Assembly (NCBI GenBank): GCA_025929075.1
Contig: JAICMS010000013.1
Coordinates: forward strand, 1-33,217
Origin: Propionibacteriales bacterium
GTDB lineage: Bacteria > Actinomycetota > Actinomycetes > Propionibacteriales > Nocardioidaceae
DNA length: 33,217 bases
Direction of reading: 5' to 3'
Of this stretch, positions 17,457 through 25,756 are shown piece by piece (position 1 is the stretch's first letter; every line of letters starts with the position of its first letter). A program made the position numbers and the translations under genes. The notes under the pieces are model-generated. The model ran no database searches. It saw only the letters and a program-made list of their open reading frames with translations, and was not told where the DNA came from.

Positions 17457-18997
17457 CGCTCACCGCACCTGCGGAGGTCTTGCTCAACCCGCTGCGAGAC
17501 CCGCAGGACCGACGCCTGCCGCGGATCGCCGGCCCCTGCGGCATGGTGATCTTCGGCGTCACCGGTGACCTCTCGCGCAAGAAGGTGATGCCGGCGATCT
17601 ACGACCTCGCCAACCGCGGCCTGTTGCCGCCCGGCTTCGGGCTGGTCGGCTTCGCCCGGCGCGACTGGGCCGACCAGGACTTCACCCAGATCGTGCACGA
17701 CTCGGTCAAGCAGCACTCGCGGACTCCCTTCCGCGAGGAGGTGTGGCAACAGATGGCGTCGGGGTTCCGGTTCGTGCCCGGCGATTTCGCCGATGACGTC
17801 GCCTTCGAGCAGCTGCGCGAGACCATCCAGGAGCTCGACCGGGAGCGTGGAACCGGTGGCAACCACGCCTTCTATTTGGCGATCCCGCCAAGCTTCTTCC
17901 CCGATGTCGTCTCGCAGCTGAAGGAGCACGGCCTGTCCCAGCCCGATACCGGCTCGTGGCGCCGGGTGGTCGTGGAGAAGCCGTTCGGCCACGACCTGGA
18001 AAGCGCCCGCAAGCTCAACGCGATCATCTCCGAGGTCTTCCCGCCGGAGTCGGTCTTCCGGATCGACCACTACCTCGGCAAGGAGACCGTGCAGAACATC
18101 CTGGCTCTGCGGTTCGCCAACCAGCTGTTCGAGCCGGTCTGGAACTCCAACTACGTCGACCACGTGCAGATCACGATGGCCGAGGACATCGGCATCGGGT
18201 CGCGGGCCGGCTACTACGACGGCATCGGCGCCGCCCGCGACGTCATCCAGAACCACCTCGTCCAGCTGATGGCGCTGATCGCGATGGAGGAGCCGGTCTC
18301 GTTCGACGCGCACAGCCTCCGGGTCGAGAAGCAGAAGGTCCTGCGCTCGCTGCGGACCCCGAGCCGGTTGGACCTGCATACCTCGCGCGGCCAGTACACC
18401 GCGGGCTGGGCCGGCGGCCAGAAGGTTCCGGGATACCTGCAGGAGGAGGACATCCCGAGGTCGTCGACGACCGAGACCTTCGCGGCCATCAGGCTCGACA
18501 TCGACACCCGGCGCTGGGCGGGTGTCCCTTTCTACCTGCGCACTGGCAAGCGACTCGGCCGCCGGGTCACCGAGGTGGCCGTCATGTTCAAGCGGGCACC
18601 GCACCTGCCGTTCGATGCCGCCGAGACCGAGGAGCTCGGACAGAACGCGCTGGTCATCCGGGTGCAGCCCGACGAGGGTGTCACCGTGCGGTTCGGGGCG
18701 AAGGTGCCAGGTACGGCGATGGAGATCCGCGACGTCAACATGGACTTCGCCTACGGCGGCACGTTCGTCGAGTCCAGCCCTGAGGCGTACGAGCGGTTGG
18801 TACTCGACGTACTGCTCGGCGACCCGCCGCTGTTTCCGCAGCTGGAGGAGGTCGAGCTGTCGTGGCAGATGCTCGATCCGATCATCGACTACTGGGCCGA
18901 CCACGGGAAGCCTGACCCGTACGAGTCCGGCACCTGGGGGCCGCGGTCGGCCGTCGAGATGCTTGCTCGCGACGGCCGCGTGTGGCGGCGGCCGTAG
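17453..18997 (+). CDS. zwf: Glucose-6-phosphate 1-dehydrogenase
   Basis: A 514-residue enzyme oxidising glucose 6-phosphate to 6-phosphogluconolactone with NADP reduction, the entry of the oxidative pentose phosphate pathway. The nucleotide motif is FGVTGDLSRKKVMPAIYDLA starting at about 34, EKPFGHDL is at 175-182, and the active-site motif RIDHYLGKE at 203-211 contains the catalytic histidine and substrate-binding lysine. Length is typical. ATG overlaps the pgi stop by four bases. opcA follows directly, and OpcA proteins are needed for full Zwf activity or assembly in several actinobacteria and cyanobacteria, so the pair probably acts together. Confidence 0.97.
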   Translation: MTLTAPAEVLLNPLRDPQDRRLPRIAGPCGMVIFGVTGDLSRKKVMPAIYDLANRGLLPPGFGLVGFARRDWADQDFTQIVHDSVKQHSRTPFREEVWQQMASGFRFVPGDFADDVAFEQLRETIQELDRERGTGGNHAFYLAIPPSFFPDVVSQLKEHGLSQPDTGSWRRVVVEKPFGHDLESARKLNAIISEVFPPESVFRIDHYLGKETVQNILALRFANQLFEPVWNSNYVDHVQITMAEDIGIGSRAGYYDGIGAARDVIQNHLVQLMALIAMEEPVSFDAHSLRVEKQKVLRSLRTPSRLDLHTSRGQYTAGWAGGQKVPGYLQEEDIPRSSTTETFAAIRLDIDTRRWAGVPFYLRTGKRLGRRVTEVAVMFKRAPHLPFDAAETEELGQNALVIRVQPDEGVTVRFGAKVPGTAMEIRDVNMDFAYGGTFVESSPEAYERLVLDVLLGDPPLFPQLEEVELSWQMLDPIIDYWADHGKPDPYESGTWGPRSAVEMLARDGRVWRRP

Positions 18998-19005
18998 GAG
19001 CAGCG

Positions 19006-20016
19006 ATGGCTATCGAGCTGACCGACACGACAGCGAGCGAGATCGCCGCGGCTTTGCTGACCGAGCGCCGCAAGGCCGGGTCGCCGGCAATGGGCATGGT
19101 GCTCACCCTGGTTGTCGTCACCGACGAAGGCGACCACTACGACGCGATCAAGGTCGCCAAGTCGGTCTCCCGGGAGCACCCGTCGCGCATCCTCGGCATC
19201 ATCAGGCGGCCCAACCGCGGTGCCGCCAGCCTGCATGCAGAGGTCAGCATCGGCGGGTCGGGCTCATCGGGAGAGACGGTGATTGCCCGGCTGTCGGGCG
19301 AACTGGCGCGCCATTCCGAGAGCGTGGTGCTGCCGTTGCTGCTGCCGGACTCTCCGGTCGTGGCCTGGTGGCCGCGGAAGGCGCCGGACGACCCGGCGGA
19401 GGACCCGATCGGCGCGCTGGCGCAGCGTCGCATCACCGACTGCGCGGCCTCAGGAACCACCGCGTCGAAGACCCTGCTGACCCAGGCGGTCAACTACTCC
19501 CCCGGTAACACGGACCTGTCGTGGACCCGCCTCACCCCTTGGCGGGCGCTGCTTGCTGCCGCCCTCGACCAGTACCCCGCGCGGATCCGGAGCGGTCGGG
19601 TCGAGGCGGAGCGCAACAACCCCAGCGCCGATTTGCTCATCGCCTGGCTGTGGTCGCGGCTCCGCGTCGACGTCGAGCGCACCTTCTCCAAGGGCCCAGG
19701 GCTCACCTCGGTCGTGCTGAGCACAGGCGGTGGCGACATCGAGATCTGCCGACCCGGCGGACGGCTGGCTCACTTCACCATCCCCAACTCGCCCAACCGG
19801 CCGGTGGCGCTCAAGCGCCGTGAGACCGCGGAGCTGCTCGCCGAGGAGCTGCGTCGACTGGATCCCGACGACGTCTACGCCGACACCGTGCACGCCCTAT
19901 GCCGGCTGGCCGGGAAGACGGCGAAGGCAGATGTGCCGCAGACGGGCAAACGGCGCACCAGCACCAGCACCCGGGCGCAGACGGCAAAGCACTCCCAGAC
20001 AGCCAGCTCCCGGTGA
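19006..20016 (+). CDS. opcA: OpcA, glucose-6-phosphate dehydrogenase assembly/activator protein
   Basis: A 336-residue OpcA-family protein. Recognisable stretches are VVVTDEGDHYDAIKVAKSVS, REHPSRILGII, PDSPVVAWWPRKAPDDPAED, and YSPGNTDLSWTRLTPWRALL. The family has no catalytic motif and works by binding Zwf. The ATG at 19006 has TAGGAG five bases upstream; an upstream in-frame ATG at 18982 lies within zwf and has no site. The last 32 or so residues form a Lys/Thr/Ser-rich, probably disordered tail (GKRRTSTSTRAQTAKHSQTA) beyond the family core. The stop overlaps the pgl GTG (GTGA). Confidence 0.94.
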   Translation: MAIELTDTTASEIAAALLTERRKAGSPAMGMVLTLVVVTDEGDHYDAIKVAKSVSREHPSRILGIIRRPNRGAASLHAEVSIGGSGSSGETVIARLSGELARHSESVVLPLLLPDSPVVAWWPRKAPDDPAEDPIGALAQRRITDCAASGTTASKTLLTQAVNYSPGNTDLSWTRLTPWRALLAAALDQYPARIRSGRVEAERNNPSADLLIAWLWSRLRVDVERTFSKGPGLTSVVLSTGGGDIEICRPGGRLAHFTIPNSPNRPVALKRRETAELLAEELRRLDPDDVYADTVHALCRLAGKTAKADVPQTGKRRTSTSTRAQTAKHSQTASSR

Positions 20017-20789
20017 CCGCCCCGGTCTCGGTGGCGGTCCACCGCAGCCCCGAGCTGCTCGCCGAGGCGGTGTGCGCGCGGCTGGTGACCGCCCTCGTCG
20101 ACGTACAGTCGGCCGGTCGGGTGCCTCGACTGGTCCTGACCGGCGGCTCGATCGCGAACCGCATTTTCGCAGCCGTTGCCGCGTCGCCGGCTCGCGACGC
20201 GGTCGACTGGCGGCGGGTCGAGCTGTGGTGGGGCGACGAGAGGTTCGTCCCGCCCGACGACGAGGAGCGCAACGAACTGCAGGCGCGGCAGTCACTGCTC
20301 GACCACGTCGCGCTGGAGCCGACATTGGTGCACCCCATGCCCAGCACCGCCGACGCTGACGACGTCGACGAGGCCGCCGAGCGGTATGCGAGAGCTCTGG
20401 CGGCCGCTCGTGACCCGGAGGACCGGGCCGCGGTGCCGACGTTCGACGTCGTCATGCTCGGCGTCGGGCCGGAGGGCCACGTCGCCTCGTTGTTCCCCGA
20501 GCGCCCGGCGCTGTACGACGAGCGGCCCGTCGTCGGCGTACGCGGGTCGCCGAAGCCACCGCCGAACCGGATCTCGATGACGATGCCCACTTTGTGCTCC
20601 ACGCGGGAGGTCTGGTTCGTCGTGGCCGGGGGTGAGAAGGCGCGTGCCGTGCATCTGGCCCTCGGCGGTGCCGGGACCGTCCAGGTGCCGGCCGCCGGGC
20701 CGCACGGCCAGCAGCGCACCCTGTGGCTGCTCGACCGCGACGCTGCCTCCGAGCTCCCTCCCGACCTCCCCCGCCTCGCCTCCCCCTAA
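20013..20789 (+). CDS. pgl: 6-phosphogluconolactonase
   Basis: A 258-residue lactonase of the NagB/DevB fold that hydrolyses 6-phosphoglucono-lactone made by Zwf. Motifs: VLTGGSIANRIF at 41-52, the family-typical WWGDERFVPPDDEERN at 72-87, and VVMLGVGPEGHVASLFP at 146-162 with the catalytic His. GTG start inside the opcA stop (GTGA, 20013-20016) implies coupling. It ends the pentose-phosphate operon; gnd is not in the window. The TAA at 20787-20789 is followed without a gap by the hairpin repeat at 20790, which may act as terminator. Confidence 0.95.
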   Translation: MTAPVSVAVHRSPELLAEAVCARLVTALVDVQSAGRVPRLVLTGGSIANRIFAAVAASPARDAVDWRRVELWWGDERFVPPDDEERNELQARQSLLDHVALEPTLVHPMPSTADADDVDEAAERYARALAAARDPEDRAAVPTFDVVMLGVGPEGHVASLFPERPALYDERPVVGVRGSPKPPPNRISMTMPTLCSTREVWFVVAGGEKARAVHLALGGAGTVQVPAAGPHGQQRTLWLLDRDAASELPPDLPRLASP

Positions 20790-20851
20790 CCCGCCGAGAC
20801 GCTAAGTTTGCCGCCTATCTGGCGGCGTGTCGCGCCAGGGTTGACGTCTCG
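20790..20851. repeat. Upstream copy of a 62-base hairpin repeat flanking the AbiEi/DUF559 gene
   Basis: Starts CCCGCCGAGACGCTAAG and ends TTGACGTCTCG. It pairs with the reverse complement of 21888-21949 at 46 of 62 positions without gaps. Within itself it folds: outer arms CGAGACG (20795-20801) and CGTCTCG (20845-20851), inner stem GCCGCC (20810-20815) and GGCGGC (20821-20826) around TATCT. It begins directly after the pgl stop. Confidence 0.88.
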
Positions 20852-20863
20852 AACGCGCCGGTT

Positions 20864-20878
20864 GTCCAACCTGTGGAC
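20864..20878. promoter_or_regulatory. Inverted repeat upstream of the AbiEi/DUF559 gene
   Basis: GTCCA-ACCTG-TGGAC is a perfect 5-5-5 palindrome about 42 bases before the proposed ATG. A CATCCT at 20908-20913, six bases before that ATG, could be a degenerate leaderless -10. Operator function, perhaps for the gene's own winged-helix N-terminus, is speculation. Confidence 0.35.
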
Positions 20879-20919
20879 GACCGATCTCGTCGTTGCCAGA
20901 GCTGAGCCATCCTGTCGAC

Positions 20920-21864
20920 ATGGCCAAGCCAAACACTCACATCGTCGGTGATGGACTCGCGCTCTCCCTTCGCCATCCATTCACGGCCGCCGAAGCAGAA
21001 ACTGCCGGCCTCAGCCGGCATGCGGTCCGACGGCTGGTGGACCAGGCGCTCCTGCGCCGGGTAGTCCAGGGCGTGTACGTCGACTCCGGCGTTCCCGACA
21101 GCCTCGAGCTCCGGGCCGCGGCCCTGGCCAAGGTGTTGCCGCCGGAGGCCGTCGTCTGTGACCGAACTGCCGCATGGCTGCACGGGGCCGACGTGTTAGG
21201 GCCAGCCGACTGGAACAGGGTTCCGGCGGTCCAAGTCTTCAGGCTTCGTGGCGGTTCCCGCATCCGGCGCGTTCGCTGCGCGGGCGGGACCCGGACGCTC
21301 GACCTGGTGCGGGACACCGCCCAGCTCGGCGGGATCGCCGTGACGACCCCGCTTCGGACGGCTCTCGACCTGGGCAGGTTCCTCAAGCGTTACGAAGCCA
21401 TCGCGGCACTCGACGCATTGATGCGCGTCGGCGGGTTCACGATCGATGACCTGACGGCTGAGCTACCTCGGTTCCGCGGCCAGCGTGGCGTCGTCCAGCT
21501 CCGATCACTCGTTCCGCACTGCGACGGGCGGGCGGAGTCACCCGCTGAGTCGAAGGTCCGACTCCAGCTCATCGACGCGGGACTGCCGACTCCAGAGGTG
21601 CAGTGGGAGGTCGTCAACGAGGCAGGCATCGTGATCTACCGCCTCGACCTGGCCTACCCGGAGCTGATGCTTGCCATCGAGTATGACGGCCGTGAGTTCC
21701 ATACCAGCGACAGCGACCGCGCACACGACGCCGCTCGCAGGGCACGGCTTCGGGCGCTGGGTTGGCGCATCCTCGTGCTGACCCGAGATGACGTGTACGG
21801 CGACGGCACAGACATCGCACAAAAGGTCGACCGCCTCCGCTGCAACCTGGCATCCGCTGGCTGA
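20920..21864 (+). CDS. Orphan AbiEi-like / DUF559 (Vsr-like nuclease fold) protein
   Basis: A 314-residue protein. Residues about 20-95 resemble the winged-helix AbiEi antitoxin domain (FTAAEAETAGLSRHAVRRLV, LLRRVVQGVYV, CDRTAAWLHGADVL). Residues about 205-310 resemble DUF559, a Vsr/PD-(D/E)XK-like nuclease fold: AESPAESKVRLQL with E210, YRLDLAYPELMLAIEYDG with D243, E254 and D256, then REFH with H261 and GWRILVLTRDDV. The set D243/E254 plus the ESK glutamate could form an intact metal site. No AbiEii nucleotidyltransferase toxin is beside it. The ATG at 20920 is preferred; a TTG at 20893 would add nine residues. The gene and its two flanking hairpin repeats fill the entire pgl-rbpA gap. Such orphans are frequent in actinobacteria, and their job is unknown. 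Confidence 0.8.
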   Translation: MAKPNTHIVGDGLALSLRHPFTAAEAETAGLSRHAVRRLVDQALLRRVVQGVYVDSGVPDSLELRAAALAKVLPPEAVVCDRTAAWLHGADVLGPADWNRVPAVQVFRLRGGSRIRRVRCAGGTRTLDLVRDTAQLGGIAVTTPLRTALDLGRFLKRYEAIAALDALMRVGGFTIDDLTAELPRFRGQRGVVQLRSLVPHCDGRAESPAESKVRLQLIDAGLPTPEVQWEVVNEAGIVIYRLDLAYPELMLAIEYDGREFHTSDSDRAHDAARRARLRALGWRILVLTRDDVYGDGTDIAQKVDRLRCNLASAG

Positions 21865-21887
21865 GCGGCTCCGACCCCACTTGCCGC

Positions 21888-21949
21888 CGAGAGGTCAACT
21901 CTGCGCCGACACACCGCGGATTCCGCAGCAATCTTGGTGTCTCGGCGGG
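21888..21949. repeat. Downstream, inverted copy of the 62-base hairpin repeat
   Basis: Reverse complement begins CCCGCCGAGACACCAAG and ends TTGACCTCTCG. Its own fold has outer arms CCGCCGAGA/TCTCGGCGG (running to 21884) and an inner stem GCGGA-A-TCCGC (21916-21926). Compared with the upstream copy, inner-stem changes are compensatory (C-G to G-C at repeat positions 26/32) or wobble-preserving (21/37 and 23/35). It ends one base before the rbpA stop codon at 21951, so it may also end the rbpA transcript. Confidence 0.88.
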
Positions 21950-21950
21950 G

Positions 21951-22307
21951 TTAGAAGAAGATCTCGCCGGACTTGCGGCGGGCGCGAAGGGTGGCCAGGG
22001 CCTCGTCGAGGATCTCCTTGGCCTCCGCGTCGGAGCGGCGCTCCTTCACATAGGCGAGGTGGGTCTTGTAGGGCTCGATCTTCGGCGGCGGCGGCGGGTT
22101 GTCGCAGTCGCGGTTGGCCGGCAGGCCACACCGTGGGCAGTCCCAGGTGTCCGGCACCTGCACCTCGACGGCGAACATCGGCGCGGTCTGGTGCCCGTTG
22201 GCACAGAAGTAGACGACGCGCTGACGTGGCGCGGCATCGCCCCGCTCGGCCTCTCCCATCGGACCGGCACCGACGCGGCTGCCCCGAATGGCATTTCCAC
22301 CTGCCAC
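21951..22307 (-). CDS. rbpA: RNA polymerase-binding protein RbpA
   Basis: A 118-residue RbpA, an actinobacterial transcription activator that binds RNA polymerase and the principal sigma factor and stabilises the open complex. The core has CANGHQTAPMFAVEV and DTWDCPRCGLPANRDCDN (zinc-type Cys/His set), the proline-rich PPPPPKIEPYKTHLAYVKER is the basic linker leading into the sigma-interaction helix, SDAEAKEILDEALATLRARR. The GTG at 22305-22307 has AGGAG seven bases upstream. A TACAAT -10 and a leader hairpin suggest its own promoter. M. tuberculosis has rbpA elsewhere (Rv2050), so the placement beside secG is lineage-specific. Confidence 0.95.
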   Translation of the reverse strand: MAGGNAIRGSRVGAGPMGEAERGDAAPRQRVVYFCANGHQTAPMFAVEVQVPDTWDCPRCGLPANRDCDNPPPPPKIEPYKTHLAYVKERRSDAEAKEILDEALATLRARRKSGEIFF

Positions 22308-22332
22308 AGCGACACTCCTGACCTGTCGGTCG

Positions 22333-22348
22333 CACCGCCCCGGCGGTG
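22333..22348 (-). other. GC-rich hairpin in the rbpA leader / secG 3' region
   Basis: CACCGCC-CC-GGCGGTG (plus-strand reading) is a perfect seven-base inverted repeat; a real fold would open the innermost pairs. It lies between the secG stop and the rbpA ribosome site, starting about three bases after the predicted rbpA transcript start. It could terminate the gap-pgk-tpiA-secG transcript or be a 5' stabilising stem for rbpA mRNA. Confidence 0.5.
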
Positions 22349-22357
22349 GACTCAGCG

Positions 22358-22363
22358 ATTGTA
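22358..22363 (-). promoter_or_regulatory. -10 element (TACAAT) for rbpA
   Basis: On the minus strand TACAAT matches the TATAAT consensus at five of six positions and predicts a transcript start near 22351, a leader of about 44 bases. The -35 is not clear: TCAAGA or CAAGAC at 17-18 base spacing is a poor match. Confidence 0.5.
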
Positions 22364-22373
22364 CGGCGAGCGG

Positions 22374-22607
22374 TTAGCCGGTCTTGAGCAGCAGACCCAG
22401 GATGACGATGCAGATGATCCAGACAGCGGCAACGCCGATTGTGATTCGGTCGAGGTTCTTCTCAGCGACCGACGATCCGCCCAGCCCGCTCGAGACGCCT
22501 CCACCGAACATGTCCGAGAGCCCACCGCCACGACCCTTGTGCAGCAGAATCATCAGCACCAGAAAGGCGCTGGTCAGGACGAGTAGGACGTCAAACGCGA
22601 TGATCAC
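22374..22607 (-). CDS. secG: Protein translocase subunit SecG
   Basis: A 77-residue SecG, the small non-essential partner of SecY and SecE in the Sec channel. Two hydrophobic segments are seen (about 2-21, IIAFDVLLVLTSAFLVLMI, and 55-74, ITIGVAAVWIICIVILGLL), separated by HKGRGGGLSDMFGGG and SSVAEKNLDR, the standard SecG loop motif. GTG start at 22605-22607, ten bases after the tpiA stop, so it is the fourth gene of the gap-pgk-tpiA-secG operon, an arrangement conserved widely in actinobacteria and other phyla. Confidence 0.95.
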   Translation of the reverse strand: MIIAFDVLLVLTSAFLVLMILLHKGRGGGLSDMFGGGVSSGLGGSSVAEKNLDRITIGVAAVWIICIVILGLLLKTG

Positions 22608-22617
22608 GCCGCGAATC

Positions 22618-23442
22618 CTACCTTGATGCGGACAGGTCGATGACCGGCATGTCGTAGAAGCGGCAGATCGCGCTGAACTCGTCCGCCTGCAGGCTGGCTC
22701 CGCCGACCAGACATCCGTCGACGTCGGCCTGCACCATCATCGCTCCCACGTTGGCGGCCTTCACCGACCCGCCATAGAGGATGCGGACGGCCTCGGCGGC
22801 CTCACCGCCGTGCGATGACGAGAGCCGGTCACGGATGGCGGAGCAGACCTCCTGTGCATCCGCCGGCGTGGCGACCTCTCCGGTGCCGATGGCCCAGACC
22901 GGCTCGTAGGCGATCACCACGTCCACCATCTGCGCCGCGGGGATGCCGGCGGTCGACCGGTCGACCTGGCCCAGCACGTGCTCCACGTGGTCATCCGCTC
23001 GCCGTACCTCCAGCGACTCCCCCACGCAGACGATCGGCCGCAGTCCCGCGGCCAGCGCCTTGGTCGCCTTGGCATTGACCAGAGCGTCGTCCTCTCCGTG
23101 GTACTCCCGTCGCTCGGAGTGGCCGACCACGACGTACGTGCAGCCGAGTCGGGTGAGCATCGTGGTGCTGATATCGCCGGTGTAGGCGCCGTCGTCGTGC
23201 TGCGAGACGTCCTGGGCGCCGAAGCCGATGGGCAGACCGTCGCCCTCCACCAGCGTCTGCACACTGCGCAGGTCGGTGTACGGCGGCAGCACGACCACCT
23301 CGCACCGGGCGTAGTCGTGCTTCTTGTCGGCCAGCGACCAGGCAAGCTTCTGCACGAGCACGACCGCCTCGTGCTGGTTGAGGTTCATCTTCCAGTTGCC
23401 GGCCATCAACGGTGTGCGCAATGGTCGGGTCGGCTTTGCCAT
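22618..23442 (-). CDS. tpiA: Triosephosphate isomerase
   Basis: A 274-residue TIM barrel interconverting dihydroxyacetone phosphate and glyceraldehyde 3-phosphate. The catalytic set is complete: N16 and K18 in GNWKMN, H108 in VVGHSERR, E180 in [11 protein letters not shown]; the phosphate-binding [10 protein letters not shown] and GCLVGGASL follow near the end. It is slightly longer than the usual 250-260 because of the N-terminus and a short C-terminal addition. ATG at 23440-23442, eleven bases after the pgk stop, inside the glycolytic operon. Confidence 0.97.
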   Translation of the reverse strand: MAKPTRPLRTPLMAGNWKMNLNQHEAVVLVQKLAWSLADKKHDYARCEVVVLPPYTDLRSVQTLVEGDGLPIGFGAQDVSQHDDGAYTGDISTTMLTRLGCTYVVVGHSERREYHGEDDALVNAKATKALAAGLRPIVCVGESLEVRRADDHVEHVLGQVDRSTAGIPAAQMVDVVIAYEPVWAIGTGEVATPADAQEVCSAIRDRLSSSHGGEAAEAVRILYGGSVKAANVGAMMVQADVDGCLVGGASLQADEFSAICRFYDMPVIDLSASR

Positions 23443-23453
23443 GCTGCTCCTCG

Positions 23454-24658
23454 CTAGTCGTCGAGTACGGCGAGCCCGGGCAGCGTCTTGCCCTCGAGGT
23501 ACTCGAGCGACGCACCCCCGCCGGTCGAGACATGCCCGAACTGGTCGTCGGCGAACCCGAGCGAGCGGATCGCCGCCGCGGAGTCGCCGCCTCCGACGAC
23601 CGTGAGGCCATCGACCGTGGTGAGCGCCTCGGCCACCGCCCGCGTGCCGGCGGCGAACGGCGGCAGCTCGAACACTCCCATCGGGCCGTTCCAGAACACC
23701 GTCCGCGCGTCCTCAATGGCCGCGCGGAACCGGTCGGCTGTCGCCGGCCCGATATCGAGCCCGAGCTGGTCGCCGGGAATCTGGTCGACAGCGACGACGG
23801 ACGGCGATGCCTCCGCCGAGATCTCCGGAGCGACCACCACGTCGGTCGGCAGCAGCAGGTCGACGCCACTGTCGGCGGCGAGTGCGATCGACCGTCGGAC
23901 CGCGTCGACATGGTCAGGTTCGACCAGGCTGCGTCCGACCTCGATTCCCTGGGCCAGCAGGAAGGTGAACATCATGCCGCCACCGATCAACAGCCGGTCG
24001 GCCCGCGCAAGGAGGCTGTCGATCACCCCCAGCTTGTCGGACACCTTCGACCCGCCCAGCACCACGACGTACGGGCGATCCGGCTGCTCCGTCAGCCGCC
24101 GCAACACCGCGACCTCGTCGAGCACCAAACCCCCCGCGGCGTGCGGCAGGAGCTGTGCGACGTCGTACACACTCGCCTGCTTGCGGTGGACCACGCCGAA
24201 CCCGTCGCTGACGAAGGCATCCGCCAGCGTGGCAAGCCGGTCGGCGAACCGGCCGCGCTCGGCGTCGACCTTGCTGGTCTCGCCCGGCTCGAACCTGACG
24301 TTCTCCAGCACGGCTACCTCACCTGGCTTGAGCCCGTCGACGGTCGCACGAGCCGACTCACCAACAGTGTCGGTCGCCTGCCGGGCTGGAATGTCGAGCA
24401 ACTCGGCCAGCCGCCCAGCCACCGGCGCCAGCGAGTATGCCGGGTCAGGCTTGCCCTCGGGCCGGCCGAGGTGAGCAGCCACGACGACCCGCGCGCCACG
24501 TCGGCTCAGGTCGAGAATCGTCGGCACGCTGGCGCGGACCCGGCCGTCGTCGGTGATGCGGGTCCCGTCCAGCGGAACGTTCAGGTCGGAGCGGACGAGC
24601 ACTCGTCGACCCTCGAGCCCGCCGAACTCGGTGGCGAGCTCGTCAACCGTCTTGAGCA

Positions 24659-24659
<1 letters not shown>
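23454..24659 (-). CDS. pgk: Phosphoglycerate kinase
   Basis: A 401-residue kinase making ATP and 3-phosphoglycerate from 1,3-bisphosphoglycerate. The substrate motif [13 protein letters not shown] is at about 19-31, the hinge/nucleotide parts include [19 protein letters not shown] and [17 protein letters not shown], and the C-terminal [14 protein letters not shown] and [14 protein letters not shown] are typical. The GTG at 24657-24659 shares one base with the gap stop (TAGTG), which fixes the start and points to coupled translation; a longer in-frame extension inside gap is not family-like. Confidence 0.96.

Positions 24660-25756
<1,097 letters not shown>

Noticed and set aside
17117-18904. 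Long minus-strand ORF opposite zwf and the pgi end
   Set aside because: Antisense shadow of zwf; no family match recognised.
20790-21949. Classical insertion sequence or complete AbiE toxin-antitoxin system
   Set aside because: No transposase, no visible target-site duplication (the copies touch different stop contexts), and no AbiEii toxin gene next to the AbiEi-like gene.
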